Below are positions 7,801-15,527 of a stretch of DNA of 64,000 nt, in pieces. The translations under genes were made by a program, and so were the position numbers. Numbering within the stretch: the first letter of the stretch is position 1; each line of letters begins with the position of its first letter. The stretch lies in contig NZ_JBHTBW010000031.1 in the NCBI RefSeq assembly GCF_042665195.1, positions 14,498-78,497 of the forward strand, written 5' to 3'. The stretch comes from Laceyella putida (GTDB lineage Bacteria > Bacillota > Bacilli > Thermoactinomycetales > Thermoactinomycetaceae). Below the pieces are notes generated by a model. It made no database searches, was not told where the DNA came from, and saw only the letters and a list, made by a program, of their open reading frames with translations.

Positions 7801-9623
7801 TCGCCCTGAGTGCGGGCATATTCCGGATGGCCAAAAAACACACGCTGATCCGCAAGCTGTCCACATTGGAAACACTGGGCCGGGCAACGGTGATCTGCAC
7901 AGACAAAACCGGCACGCTCACCAAAAATGAAATGACCGTCAGAAAGGCGGCCACGCTCTCCCATACGTGGGACGTAACGGGAGAAGGGTATCAACCACAA
8001 GGGGAGTTGGTAAGCGAGACATCCCATTCACCCGAGGCGGAAGCGGATTTGTCCAAATTGGTGCAGGTCGCAACCCTCTGCAACAATACCCAGTTAATTG
8101 AACAAGATGGCACTTGGACGATTCAAGGCGACCCAACGGAAGGTGCCTTACTCACTTTTGCTCACAAGACGGGCGTCTCCATTGGTGATCCCACTTGTTG
8201 GCGCCGTGAACATGAAATCCCGTTTGATTCGGAAACGGCGAAGATGAGCGTGGTGTGTCGCGAAGCCGACAAAAAGCAAGACAAACTCTGTTATGTGCTG
8301 ACCAAAGGTTCGATTGAGTCGGTATTAAAGCAATGTGCGTTTGCGCAAATCAATGGCCAGGTTGTTCCACTTACAGAACAGCATAAGCAGCGGATCGCCA
8401 AGCTGAACGAAGCATGGGCCCAGGACTCCTTGCGGGTATTGGCCTTCAGCTATCGCCCAATCGATTGGGATGGAAATCGAGATGGGATTGAGAACGATTC
8501 CATTTTTGTCGGTCTCGTCGGCATGATCGATCCGCCCAAACCGGGAATTGACTTGGACATTCAGCAGGCCATTCAGTTGGGCGCACGCCCCGTGATGATT
8601 ACAGGCGACCATCCAACAACGGCCTATGCCATCGCCAAAGAGATTGGACTGAGTGAAGAACCGCTCATCATGACAGGCAATGAGTTGGACCGGCTCACCG
8701 ATGAAGAGCTTAAGGAACGGATCGGCCACATCTCCGTCTTCGCCCGCGTCACGCCTGAGCATAAATTGCGGATTGTGCAGATGTACCAACACTTGGGGCA
8801 TATTGTGGCCATGACGGGGGACGGCATCAACGATACGCCGGCCATCAAGCAAGCCAATGTCGGTATCGCCATGGGGCAAACCGGGACGGAAGTCACCAAA
8901 GAAACCGCTGATATGGTGTTGGAAAAGGATGATTTCGGCTCGATCGTTGAAGGAATCAAAGAAGGGAGAACCATTGTCTCCAACATCCGGCAAGCGTTAG
9001 GCTGCCTCTTAACCGGGAATCTGGCGGAAATTCTCGTCACAGGCATTTCTGTCATTACCGGACTCCCACTGCCGCTCATCCCCATCCAAATTTTGTTGAT
9101 GAATTTGCTGACAGATGCCCTTCCGGCCATGGTATTGGCCATGAACCCAGATGGCAAGAATCAGAAGCGGGAGCTGGGGCGCATTGCAGACCGCTCGCTG
9201 TACGCGAAAGTCCTCCTGAGTGGGACGTTGTTGGGAGTTGGCTCTTTGGGCTTGTTTATTGGCAGCTTGGCCAGCGGAATCCCGTTGCCGATAGCGCAAA
9301 CCATCGCTTTCTCTGCTTTGGTGGTCGGTCAACTGGTGCAAACCTTCTTCTGGCGCAATCAACAATCCGACCACGCAGGAGGATGGATGAAAGACCGGTT
9401 CCTGCTTGGCTCGATGGCCGTTTCAGCTTTGGCTTTACTCAGTGCCGTCTATCTGCCTCCGCTGCAAGCATTTTTCCACACCGCTCCATTGACGATGTCA
9501 CACTGGGGCAAAATCTTACTGATGACTTTGGGAGTCGCGGGGATATCAAAGATCCTTTACCCCTTTCTTAATCGGCCAGCTTCCCCGGCTGGCCCCCCTA
9601 TCCTTCAATCACTCGCTGCTTAA
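4863..9623 (+). CDS. Tandem P-type ATPase: HMA-like domain, degenerate P1B-like half, intact P2A-like half
   Basis: The 1586-residue protein is about twice normal size. Residues ~1-80 resemble an HMA fold but lack CxxC. Residues ~180-700 follow the P1B plan with hydrophobic segments, but where DKTGT should lie there is VLVEDTAQLFE (E377-D378), so no phosphorylation site is visible. Residues ~710-1586 form a complete P-type ATPase: LTGES (855-858), DKTGTLTKNE (D1014), TGDGIND (D1320, D1324). Membrane ligands match the SERCA pattern: PEGLP (E972), N1386/E1389, and N1414/T1417/D1418. That predicts Ca2+ or Mn2+ transport. M. tuberculosis CtpI has a similar double length. The SD is GGGGTGAT, 7 nt before ATG. 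Small membrane-protein genes flank both sides. Confidence 0.9.
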   Translation: MKQTKQRYIRIFPGHLRAEVAHLQDNPTVAQTLVRELSTLAGVQQIKPCITTGRVLIQFDCNRVSVEQICNQIQTLEQTLTPTSTGLPPACHVSTSGRQAQAEKDIPSVEPVLSSQKETVDSKEIETPKRCPERINSLSSLIAGLDEVAASQEGSLLPISIPDSFQHLLAEEPNPSTRQLPLGLAVTLGGLVFLGAKQWLFGKSAIARHPALFALSGILSVVTGYPFLRKGIRDLGSKRHWNADLILGTAALGLGLMRENLLSLAGLGILQYVHWKREQSLAHTGVDDSEAYLSPEIKRYAQKMSKWAFPIAGASWAITRDPLVGLAVLLAMNPRPTIMPTIAAWKQAESDLAANGGTLPVHGSLAQCAHAQTVLVEDTAQLFEASEPGLRILSPAQEEGRLWMLAASLVAKTKHPWRKEMEELARQTKHTTRTAFHVREETDGICGEINQQTYYLGTLSYMQKHRIAMDPLLLKCKRLQKQGTEHAIFVRKKGNDVECLGILYKENHPPSRQLLSLTKHLQRMGRSLAVLNNSLGIEAHVLERFQIDATWLLLNKREQLQQLLQSQSEPVLLALNDVTADWTDLNLPSPIITQAQLKGLPEMLEKADHVQRQINKQFAVTRWFNLIGVCLAIPFKVSAMMVNLLADALSLIFFARVKPESASLPFTPAAAEVSAALAKETTPLSPTASIDWHALSVEEVVNYFGVNPKWGLHPQQEQEYRRMYGKNALHHQTSPPWWKSYLGQFKEFTSLLLLGTTLISFLTGDAFNGVAILAVLLVNAAIGTIQERKAEQVVEALNQYQAPSCTVLRDGKEQVITGEEVVPGDLVLLEAGHRVPADLRVIDSWNAEVDESMLTGESIPVAKHSQPLPASAPLAERGNMLYKGTGISRGRAIGVVVATGMETEMGHLMSLMNERSQEATPLQQEVASISKTFVLGALGIALAIFGVGLLRGNPILQMIPVTIALAASAIPEGLPVTVTIALSAGIFRMAKKHTLIRKLSTLETLGRATVICTDKTGTLTKNEMTVRKAATLSHTWDVTGEGYQPQGELVSETSHSPEAEADLSKLVQVATLCNNTQLIEQDGTWTIQGDPTEGALLTFAHKTGVSIGDPTCWRREHEIPFDSETAKMSVVCREADKKQDKLCYVLTKGSIESVLKQCAFAQINGQVVPLTEQHKQRIAKLNEAWAQDSLRVLAFSYRPIDWDGNRDGIENDSIFVGLVGMIDPPKPGIDLDIQQAIQLGARPVMITGDHPTTAYAIAKEIGLSEEPLIMTGNELDRLTDEELKERIGHISVFARVTPEHKLRIVQMYQHLGHIVAMTGDGINDTPAIKQANVGIAMGQTGTEVTKETADMVLEKDDFGSIVEGIKEGRTIVSNIRQALGCLLTGNLAEILVTGISVITGLPLPLIPIQILLMNLLTDALPAMVLAMNPDGKNQKRELGRIADRSLYAKVLLSGTLLGVGSLGLFIGSLASGIPLPIAQTIAFSALVVGQLVQTFFWRNQQSDHAGGWMKDRFLLGSMAVSALALLSAVYLPPLQAFFHTAPLTMSHWGKILLMTLGVAGISKILYPFLNRPASPAGPPILQSLAA

Positions 9624-9649
9624 GCAAGCACGTACGGGAGGTGTTCATA

Positions 9650-9904
9650 TTGAAATCGCAAGCTGAAAAGTGGATTGTTGCCGCGGCATTGGCCGTGGCC
9701 TTACCCACACTGTTGCCCATCTTCAAAAAAACGGCTGGCCCGTTGATCAACCAGGGTAGCCAATGGATCAAACACACGGGGAAACAGGCCAAAATCCTGT
9801 CAGTCAAACTAAGGCATGAATTGGAAGACATTTGGTTGGAAGCGCAGGTGGAACGCATGCAGAAAAACCGGAGCAGAAAATCCTCCAGCCAACTCTATAT
9901 ATAA
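9650..9904 (+). CDS. Small membrane-associated protein downstream of the tandem ATPase
   Basis: The 84-residue product most likely starts at TTG 9650. The upstream in-frame GTG at 9641 is itself part of the SD (GGGAGGTG). It has one hydrophobic segment (IVAAALAVALPTLLPIF) followed by a basic amphipathic helix with acid and base pairs. This resembles, from memory, the small DUF5132-type proteins found beside large P-type ATPases, but I cannot confirm it. The gene begins 26 bp after the ATPase stop and is probably in the same transcript. Confidence 0.65.
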   Translation: MKSQAEKWIVAAALAVALPTLLPIFKKTAGPLINQGSQWIKHTGKQAKILSVKLRHELEDIWLEAQVERMQKNRSRKSSSQLYI

Positions 9905-9925
9905 CCGAAGGGAGTCACACCTGAC

Positions 9926-10171
9926 ATGGAATCGCAAGCAACGATTGAACAACACTTAAAGCAAGCGTTTTACCATCTGACCACGGCGGTGAACCAAAGC
10001 CTGCAGCAAGTGATGCAAAACGAGGATGCCAAACAACGCCTGGGCGCCATGTGGGAAGCGTTCCTCGTGCAATTTTTTGATTATGTGAAAAAACAAGGGA
10101 AAATAAACAACCTCGATATGCTCGGTTGGATTCCCAAGACGAAACTGACCAAACTATTTCTATTTAAGTAA
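9926..10171 (+). CDS. Small helical hypothetical protein, end of ATPase operon
   Basis: The 81-residue soluble-looking protein is rich in Gln and Glu at the start and basic at the end, with no transmembrane segment. I do not recognise a family. AAGGGAG precedes the ATG with a normal gap, and the gene starts 21 bp after the previous stop, so ATPase, 9650-9904 and this gene form one operon closed by the terminator at 10172. Its role in the locus is unknown. Confidence 0.65.
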   Translation: MESQATIEQHLKQAFYHLTTAVNQSLQQVMQNEDAKQRLGAMWEAFLVQFFDYVKKQGKINNLDMLGWIPKTKLTKLFLFK

Positions 10172-10198
10172 ACACCGCCCCGCCAGCGGTGTTTTTTT
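10172..10198 (+). terminator. Terminator of the tandem-ATPase operon
   Basis: ACACCGC/GCGGTGT (10172-10178, 10186-10192) is followed by a run of T. It starts at the base after the last stop codon. Confidence 0.9.
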
Positions 10199-10268
10199 GC
10201 CCATTTTTTATGGGCCAATTGCATCATTGCGGCAATAATAATCTGAATATTAAGAAACAAACAGCCGG

Positions 10269-10317
10269 AACAAAACAAAATACCTCCTTCTCTTCCCTGG
10301 CGGGAATGAGAAGGAGG
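10269..10317 (-). terminator. Terminator after the 10347-10715 gene
   Basis: Arms CCTCCTTCTC (10283-10292) and GAGAAGGAGG (10308-10317) form a 10-bp stem, followed on the minus strand by TATTTTGTTTTG. It converges with the ATPase operon terminator. Confidence 0.8.
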
Positions 10318-10346
10318 CGCCTTCAATGGAATAAAAAATGGTTTGC

Positions 10347-10715
10347 TCACTCATGCTCGCGCTTGGGTCGCTCCGGTTGGCTGCCGAATAAGTTCTCATC
10401 CATCAAGTTGCCCATATCCCCCATGCCAGGAGTCAACGGAATATTCTTGTCATCCGTTTGCCCGCGATTCTCTGTCGGTTTCCCATTTTGTGCCTTTGGC
10501 TTCCGTTTCAAGAATTTCGTCAAATCGATATACTGCCCCATCTGTTCCTTCGTTTGCGCCGCCAGGTTGGACATGGTGACCACCATTCCCTGCTCCTGCG
10601 ATTTGGCCAACAGGCGGCGGATGGAGGGGGCCAGCAAATAAACCAGTATGCCGATGACCACCAGCCACAAGAGCATGCTACCAGCCCCGCCGCGTTCTTT
10701 TCTCCAGTAATTCAT
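10347..10715 (-). CDS. Single-pass membrane protein of unknown function next to tatC
   Basis: The 122-residue protein has a basic N-terminus (MNYWRKERGG), one transmembrane segment (LLWLVVIGILVYLLA, ~15-30), then a basic, Gln/Lys-rich region and a polar tail. GGAGG lies 7 nt before the ATG. It sits downstream of rex and tatC on the same strand but behind a terminator-like hairpin. Topology recalls TatA (helix, amphipathic segment, charged tail), but there is no FG hinge and the N-terminal arm is too long, so I do not call it TatA. Function is unknown. Confidence 0.7.
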   Translation of the reverse strand: MNYWRKERGGAGSMLLWLVVIGILVYLLAPSIRRLLAKSQEQGMVVTMSNLAAQTKEQMGQYIDLTKFLKRKPKAQNGKPTENRGQTDDKNIPLTPGMGDMGNLMDENLFGSQPERPKREHE

Positions 10716-10776
10716 GACAAAACCTCCAACATGTTGTCCTCATGTTGAAGTTTGCCCCAAACAACAAAGGTTATGT

Positions 10777-10840
10777 AAAAAAAGCCGTTGCCGCAGGTGA
10801 CATCCGGACAAGTCGAGATGGTTCCCGCTCGGCAAACGGC
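10777..10840 (-). terminator. Terminator after tatC
   Basis: Arms GCCGTTGCCG (10784-10793) and CGGCAAACGGC (10830-10840) pair with one bulge. The minus strand then has TTTTTTT. The loop is long (~36 nt). Confidence 0.65.
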
Positions 10841-10846
10841 AATTTT

Positions 10847-11608
10847 TCAAGCCCTGGTTTGGCTCGCTTCCATTTCCTGCTCGGCCTCTTCCCGTTCCAT
10901 CTTCTTCGCCAGCCATACCGACAACCAGATGCTGATCTCATACAGCACGATCAGTGGAATGGCCACCAAGATATTGCTGGCAAAATCGGGCGGCGTGATG
11001 ACCGCCGCGATCACCACCATGATGAAGTAGGCATATCGTCTCATCTTCACCAACAACTGAGGGGTGACAAGCCGGATGCGGGTCAGGAACAGGATGATGA
11101 TCGGAAGCTCGAAAAAAGCACCCAGCGGCAAAATCACGCCAAACAAGAAACTGAAGGTATCCTTCACATTAAATAAGGTGCCCAATTGCATCTGCTTGCT
11201 GATCCCCAACAAAAACTCAAGCAGATAAGGAACAATGACAAAATAACCAAACGCAATCCCGAGCAGGAACAACCCAACAGCGACCGGGATGTACAAGAGC
11301 GCCGCCCGTTGCTCCCGCGGATGCAGTCCCGGACGGACAAATTGCCAGACATGGTACAAGAGGATGGGTAACGTAATGATGAAGGCCAGCAAAAAAGAGA
11401 TGTTCATATAAATGCGCAAGCCATCGGTGGGGCCCATGGTATTCAGCTCTTCTTTCGGGATCAGGTCATTCTTGATGTATCCGAATATCTCCATGGAAAA
11501 CGAAAAGCTCACCACCAAGGCGATGACATAAAACAGCAAACACCAAATGATTCTGCGACGCAACTCACCCAAGTGGTCAGACAGCGGCTGCAACTCATCA
11601 TTCTTCAT
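10847..11608 (-). CDS. tatC: Twin-arginine translocase subunit TatC
   Basis: TatC is the multispanning receptor for folded Tat substrates. The 253-residue product has the conserved start (PLSDHLGELRRRI), the WQFVRPGLHPREQR segment between helices 2 and 3, the F.FGV.LPLGAFFELPII region, and six predicted membrane helices. Length is typical. It lies 33 bp downstream of rex, as in the ydi region of B. subtilis, so the two may be co-transcribed. No tatA/tatB gene is visible beside it or elsewhere in the window. Confidence 0.96.
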   Translation of the reverse strand: MKNDELQPLSDHLGELRRRIIWCLLFYVIALVVSFSFSMEIFGYIKNDLIPKEELNTMGPTDGLRIYMNISFLLAFIITLPILLYHVWQFVRPGLHPREQRAALLYIPVAVGLFLLGIAFGYFVIVPYLLEFLLGISKQMQLGTLFNVKDTFSFLFGVILPLGAFFELPIIILFLTRIRLVTPQLLVKMRRYAYFIMVVIAAVITPPDFASNILVAIPLIVLYEISIWLSVWLAKKMEREEAEQEMEASQTRA

Positions 11609-11641
11609 CTCAAGACGACTCCCTTGACATAAGATTGCGGG

Positions 11642-12307
11642 TTACTCTTTCACATCAGGCAGTTCAATGTTCTCTTCATCCGGGAAATTTTTCAGGAAAT
11701 AAATCAAGGTCTGCAACTCAATCGTCAAATCGATATTATGGATCCGCACTTTGGGCGGCGCGATCAACCGGGCCGGCGTAAAGTTGAGGATCCCGCGAAT
11801 GCCCGCTTCGAATAAGAAATCGGCCGTCGCTTGGGCCACATTGACCGGAACCGTCAAAATGGCCACTTCCACATTGTGCAACGCGATCACTTCTTGGAGC
11901 CGGTCCATCGAATAGACGGGAATCCCGTCGATGTCGGATCCCACTTTGCCCGGATCTTGATCAAACCCGGCCACAATCTTGGTATTATGACTACGATAAA
12001 AATTATACCGCAATAAAGCCGTTCCGAGGTTTCCCACACCGATCAAAACAACGTTGGTCACCTCGTCTTGCTTCAAAAAGTCGCGCAAAAACTGGAGCAG
12101 ATACGTCACATTATAGCCATATCCTTTTTTCCCAAGTTCACCGAGATAAGAGAAGTCCCTCCGGATCGTCGCCGGATCAATCTGCAACGCGTCACTCAAA
12201 TCGGATGAGGAGACGCGCTGTTTCCCGATCGCGTGCAATTTCTCCAAATATCGATAATACAAAGGCAAACGTTTGGCTGTCACCTGAGGAATCTTTTGTT
12301 CAGCCAT
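11642..12307 (-). CDS. rex: Redox-sensing transcriptional repressor Rex
   Basis: Rex binds DNA when the NADH/NAD+ ratio is low and represses fermentation and respiration genes. The 221-residue protein has the N-terminal winged helix (DALQIDPATIRRDFSYLG) and a Rossmann fold with GVGNLGTALL, followed by the NFTPARLIAPPKV segment. Length is typical. It is transcribed ahead of tatC. A candidate Rex operator lies in its own leader at 12330-12347. Confidence 0.96.
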   Translation of the reverse strand: MAEQKIPQVTAKRLPLYYRYLEKLHAIGKQRVSSSDLSDALQIDPATIRRDFSYLGELGKKGYGYNVTYLLQFLRDFLKQDEVTNVVLIGVGNLGTALLRYNFYRSHNTKIVAGFDQDPGKVGSDIDGIPVYSMDRLQEVIALHNVEVAILTVPVNVAQATADFLFEAGIRGILNFTPARLIAPPKVRIHNIDLTIELQTLIYFLKNFPDEENIELPDVKE

Positions 12308-12329
12308 CTTGTTCCCCTACACCTCCATA

Positions 12330-12347
12330 TTGTGAACTTCCGAACAA
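12330..12347 (-). promoter_or_regulatory. Candidate Rex operator in the rex leader
   Basis: TTGTGAACTTCCGAACAA is 18 bp, like the Rex box TTGTGA-N6-TCACAA. The left half is exact and the right half keeps only ACAA. It lies between the predicted -10 and the rex start, which would suit autorepression. The imperfect right half keeps confidence low. Confidence 0.35.
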
Positions 12348-12363
12348 AGAGCATGCATGTCCA

Positions 12364-12392
12364 ATCATACCACAAATCATTCATACTTTAAA
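12364..12392 (-). promoter_or_regulatory. Possible SigA promoter of rex-tatC
   Basis: TTTAAA (12392-12387) and TATGAT (12369-12364) are separated by 17 bp on the minus strand, just beyond the stop of the upstream cyclo-ligase gene. Confidence 0.45.
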
Positions 12393-12395
12393 AAA

Positions 12396-12968
12396 CTATT
12401 TCACAAACGACACCACTTGCTGCGAACTGACCAACAGATGAAGGGGTTGGTCATGCGCTTCGGGATAGACCGTCGGCACAATCTGCTCGGGATAAGCCAC
12501 GCCGATGCGCCAAGCCTTCAGCGGCTGGGCAAACAACCGGTCATAATAGCCTCCGCCATAACCCAACCGGTAACCTTGCAGGTCAAAAGCCACCCCCGGC
12601 ACAATCACGGCTTCCAGCTCCTCTCCCGCAACGAAGCGCTCCTTGATCGCCGGAGGCTCCAGGATGCCATAGGCTCCCACTTCACAATCGCACAAGGAGT
12701 CCACCCGATATCCCCGAAGCTGGCGGCTTGCCCGATCCACTCTGGGCAAGACCACTTGCTTTCCCAGTTGAATAGCTGTCTCCATCGCTTTCCGCACATC
12801 CACTTCATTTCGAAATGGCATGTAAAAACAGATCGTGGTAGACTGTTGAAAAACAGGATGTTCAATCAAGTTTCGACAAATTTCTTCTGAACTTTCTTGC
12901 ATATATTCGGGAGCCAGCCGGTTTCTGCGCTCCAGCTGTCGCTTGCGTAACATTTCTTTGTTGGACAT
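12396..12968 (-). CDS. 5-formyltetrahydrofolate cyclo-ligase
   Basis: The enzyme converts 5-formyl-THF to 5,10-methenyl-THF with ATP, recycling a stored folate in the cytosol. The 190-residue form (start ATG 12968, SD AAGGATG) has RKRQLERRNRL near the N-terminus, the FYMPFRNEVD segment, the IVPGVAFD motif and the diagnostic GYGGGYYDR motif near the C-terminus. An upstream in-frame ATG at 13022 lacks a good SD. It lies upstream of rex on the same strand and divergent from the ABC-F gene. Confidence 0.93.
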   Translation of the reverse strand: MSNKEMLRKRQLERRNRLAPEYMQESSEEICRNLIEHPVFQQSTTICFYMPFRNEVDVRKAMETAIQLGKQVVLPRVDRASRQLRGYRVDSLCDCEVGAYGILEPPAIKERFVAGEELEAVIVPGVAFDLQGYRLGYGGGYYDRLFAQPLKAWRIGVAYPEQIVPTVYPEAHDQPLHLLVSSQQVVSFVK

Positions 12969-13118
12969 GAGTGCTTCATCCTTCAATTTTATGTTAATCC
13001 TCATTATTTTACCAGAAAACATTTCTTCCCGTTCTCCAAAACTTGGCCTCGAACTGATTTGCTCTCACTCCGCGTCTCCATTACACTGGAAAGTGAACGA
13101 ATGAACGAGGTGACATCC

Positions 13119-15035
13119 ATGCTATTACAAGCTAAACATATCGATAAATCTTTTGGTGGAACCACTGTACTTGAAGATATCCATTTGCAGGTGAACGATC
13201 ATGAACGTGTTGGACTGATCGGGCCCAATGGCGCAGGCAAATCCACCCTGCTCAAAATCGTGATCGGTGAAACCACCCCGGATCGCGGAGAAATCCAGTT
13301 GGCCAAAAAAGCACGCCTGGGTTATCTCGCGCAAAACACTGGCTTACACTCCGAAGAAACCATCTGGAACGAGCTCTTGTCTGTCTTCACCGATCTGTTG
13401 GATCTGGAAAAACAGCTGCGCGCCTTGGAACAAGAAATGGGAATGGAACGGGTTTACTCGGATGCCGAGCGCTATCAGAAAACCATAGAACGCTATGCCC
13501 AATTGCAGGAAGAATTTGAAGAGAGGGGCGGTTACGCGTTTGAAGCCCGGATTCGCGGCGCATTGCATGGGTTGGGTCTGGGTGGTTTCGACTGGAAGCA
13601 TACCCGTGTCAATGAGCTGAGCGGAGGGCAAAAAACCCGCATGGCCTTGGCCAAGATGTTATTGGAAGAACCGGACTTGCTCATTTTGGACGAACCGACC
13701 AACTATCTCGATATGCAGGCGGTGGCTTGGCTGGAACAAACCTTGAGCAACTACAACGGTTCGCTCCTCATCGTCTCGCACGACCGGTATTTTCTCGACC
13801 GCCTGGTCACCGTGATCTATGAATTGGAGCATCACCACCTCACCCGTTATGTGGGGAATTACAGCAAGTACGTGCAATTGAAAGAAGAAAAAAGGCAACT
13901 TGATCTCAAACGCTATGAACAGCAACAAGCGGAAATCAAGAAAATGGAAGACTTCATCCAAAAGAACATTTCGCGCGCCTCAACCACCAAACGGGCGCAA
14001 AGCCGACGCAAAGCCCTGGAAAAAATGGAGCGCTTGGAACGGCCCGCCAACCACCGCCGTGAAGCGGCCATCCGATTTGAAACAGCGGTGACCAGCGGCA
14101 AAGAAGTCCTTGCCGCAAGCGATCTGGCCATCGGTTATGATCAGCCGCTGGTCAGCGGGCTTCGTTTTCAGATAGAGCGGGGCGAGCATATCGCCTTGCT
14201 CGGTCCCAATGGCATGGGTAAATCCACCCTCTTGAAAACAATCGCGGGCAAGCTCCCTCCCCTTGCGGGAAACCTTAAATGGGGCGTCCAAGTCGAACTG
14301 GATTATTATGACCAAGAACAAAAAGAGTTGCATCCGGAGAAACAGGTGATCGACGAACTTTGGGATGATTACCCCAATTTGGACCAGACGGCGATTCGCA
14401 CCTACCTGGGACAATTTCTGTTTAGCGGTGAAGATGTGCATAAGCGGGTGGGCGATTTGAGCGGCGGCGAAAAAGCGCGTCTTTCCTTATGCAAACGCCT
14501 CCTCAACCAAGCCAATTTCCTCTTGATGGACGAACCGACCAACCATCTGGACATGGTGAGCAAAGAACGGTTGGAAGAGGCTTTGGAAGATTATCCGGGC
14601 ACCCTGTTGTTTGTCTCCCACGACCGCTACTTCATCAACCGTTTGGCCACAAGGATTTGGGAGTTAACCCCTGATGGGATCAAAGATTATGTAGGCGACT
14701 ACGAACGGTATCTCGAGAAAAAGGCATTGGAAGCGTTGGAGGAAAAAGAGAAACCGGCAACCGAAGCGGAAACCGTTTCAACTAAACAAGCGGAAGTGTA
14801 CCGCCAGCGCGAAAAAGAGGAGAAACGACAGCGCAAGAAACGACAGCAGCTGGTTGAACAATTGGAACGGGAAATCGCGCAATGCGAGGAGAAAATCGCC
14901 GCCATTCACGACGAACTCTGCAAACCGGAAGTCTTCAGTGATCCCGACAAAAGCGCCTCCCTGCAACAAGAGCTGCAGACGCTGGAAGCGGAGCTTGCCC
15001 AAAAAACCGATGAGTGGGCGGAGTGGGCCGAATAA
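13119..15035 (+). CDS. ydiF: ABC-F family ATPase, YdiF type
   Basis: ABC-F proteins carry two fused ATP-binding cassettes and no membrane domain, and act on the ribosome. The 638-residue product (ATG 13119, SD GAGGTGA) has Walker A GPNGAGKST and signature LSGGQKTRMALAK in domain 1, a basic interdomain linker, Walker A GPNGMGKST and LSGGEKARLSL in domain 2, both followed by DEPTNYLD or DEPTNHLD, and a C-terminal charged coiled coil (~residues 555-635). Position next to tsaD and near rex matches B. subtilis ydiF. Whether it gives antibiotic protection or general translation help cannot be read from sequence. Confidence 0.9.
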   Translation: MLLQAKHIDKSFGGTTVLEDIHLQVNDHERVGLIGPNGAGKSTLLKIVIGETTPDRGEIQLAKKARLGYLAQNTGLHSEETIWNELLSVFTDLLDLEKQLRALEQEMGMERVYSDAERYQKTIERYAQLQEEFEERGGYAFEARIRGALHGLGLGGFDWKHTRVNELSGGQKTRMALAKMLLEEPDLLILDEPTNYLDMQAVAWLEQTLSNYNGSLLIVSHDRYFLDRLVTVIYELEHHHLTRYVGNYSKYVQLKEEKRQLDLKRYEQQQAEIKKMEDFIQKNISRASTTKRAQSRRKALEKMERLERPANHRREAAIRFETAVTSGKEVLAASDLAIGYDQPLVSGLRFQIERGEHIALLGPNGMGKSTLLKTIAGKLPPLAGNLKWGVQVELDYYDQEQKELHPEKQVIDELWDDYPNLDQTAIRTYLGQFLFSGEDVHKRVGDLSGGEKARLSLCKRLLNQANFLLMDEPTNHLDMVSKERLEEALEDYPGTLLFVSHDRYFINRLATRIWELTPDGIKDYVGDYERYLEKKALEALEEKEKPATEAETVSTKQAEVYRQREKEEKRQRKKRQQLVEQLEREIAQCEEKIAAIHDELCKPEVFSDPDKSASLQQELQTLEAELAQKTDEWAEWAE

Positions 15036-15054
15036 GCCTATGTCCCCGCCTCAT

Positions 15055-15085
15055 GGAACAGGTGTCAACCGGCATCTGTTCCTTT
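15055..15085 (+). terminator. Weak terminator-like hairpin after the ABC-F gene
   Basis: GGAACAG (15055-15061) and CTGTTCC (15076-15082) pair, but only TTT follows. Confidence 0.4.
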
Positions 15086-15348
15086 GGTAATTTCCCCGCA
15101 TGAACCTGCAACAATCGCATGATTTGCCTTTGTTTTTGCAGTAACCGTTGCGCTTCGTTCAGCGGGACGACCTGAAAGCGAAGACGGCCGCCCGGCAATG
15201 CTTGGGCGCTTCGGGATAAATCCAACGTTCCAAACCTGATCATGAAGCCGGTGGGAACTTTCTTTGCCCCATTCGAGCCACAAAGCCTGATCACCCAACA
15301 AACGCACCTGCATGGAAACCCAACTCTTTTCTTAAACACGTTTTTCAT
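15065..15348 (-). pseudogene. Possible decayed small gene with coding-like sequence in two frames
   Basis: The frame starting at 15313 opens protein-like (MQVRLLGDQALWLEWGKE) but turns low-complexity. The frame open from 15348 looks protein-like only in its second half (GGRLRFQVVPLNEAQRLLQK). A single frameshift near 15240 would join the good halves. There is no strong SD and no family match I recognise. It could be a small gene broken by a frameshift or chance open frames. Confidence 0.25.
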
Positions 15349-15457
15349 TAATAATCATCGATATATTCTTTTTATTTATGATACACGAAAACAGGTCCTA
15401 AATGAATCGTTGGCGCAAAGAACTTCTATCTTACCTTTAGAAAAAGAAATAACCCTT

Positions 15458-15496
15458 AAAAAATGAAAGAGGTCACAGTTACATGTCTGTGACCTC
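15458..15496 (-). terminator. Terminator of the tsaE-tsaB-rimI-tsaD operon
   Basis: GAGGTCACAG and CTGTGACCTC (15469-15478, 15487-15496, one mismatch possible at the base) are followed on the minus strand by TTTCATTTTTT. It lies beyond tsaD and the DnaA-box cluster. Confidence 0.75.
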
Positions 15497-15527
15497 CTTT
15501 CATGATGTTTACCCGGCGATTGCATCC

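Noticed and set aside
3962..10171. Ferrosome (fez) gene cluster
   Set aside because: The live ATPase half has SERCA-type P2A ligands, not a P1B-type metal site, and I cannot match the small proteins to Fez proteins.
10347..10715. TatA
   Set aside because: Topology is similar, but the FG hinge and short N-terminal arm of TatA are missing.
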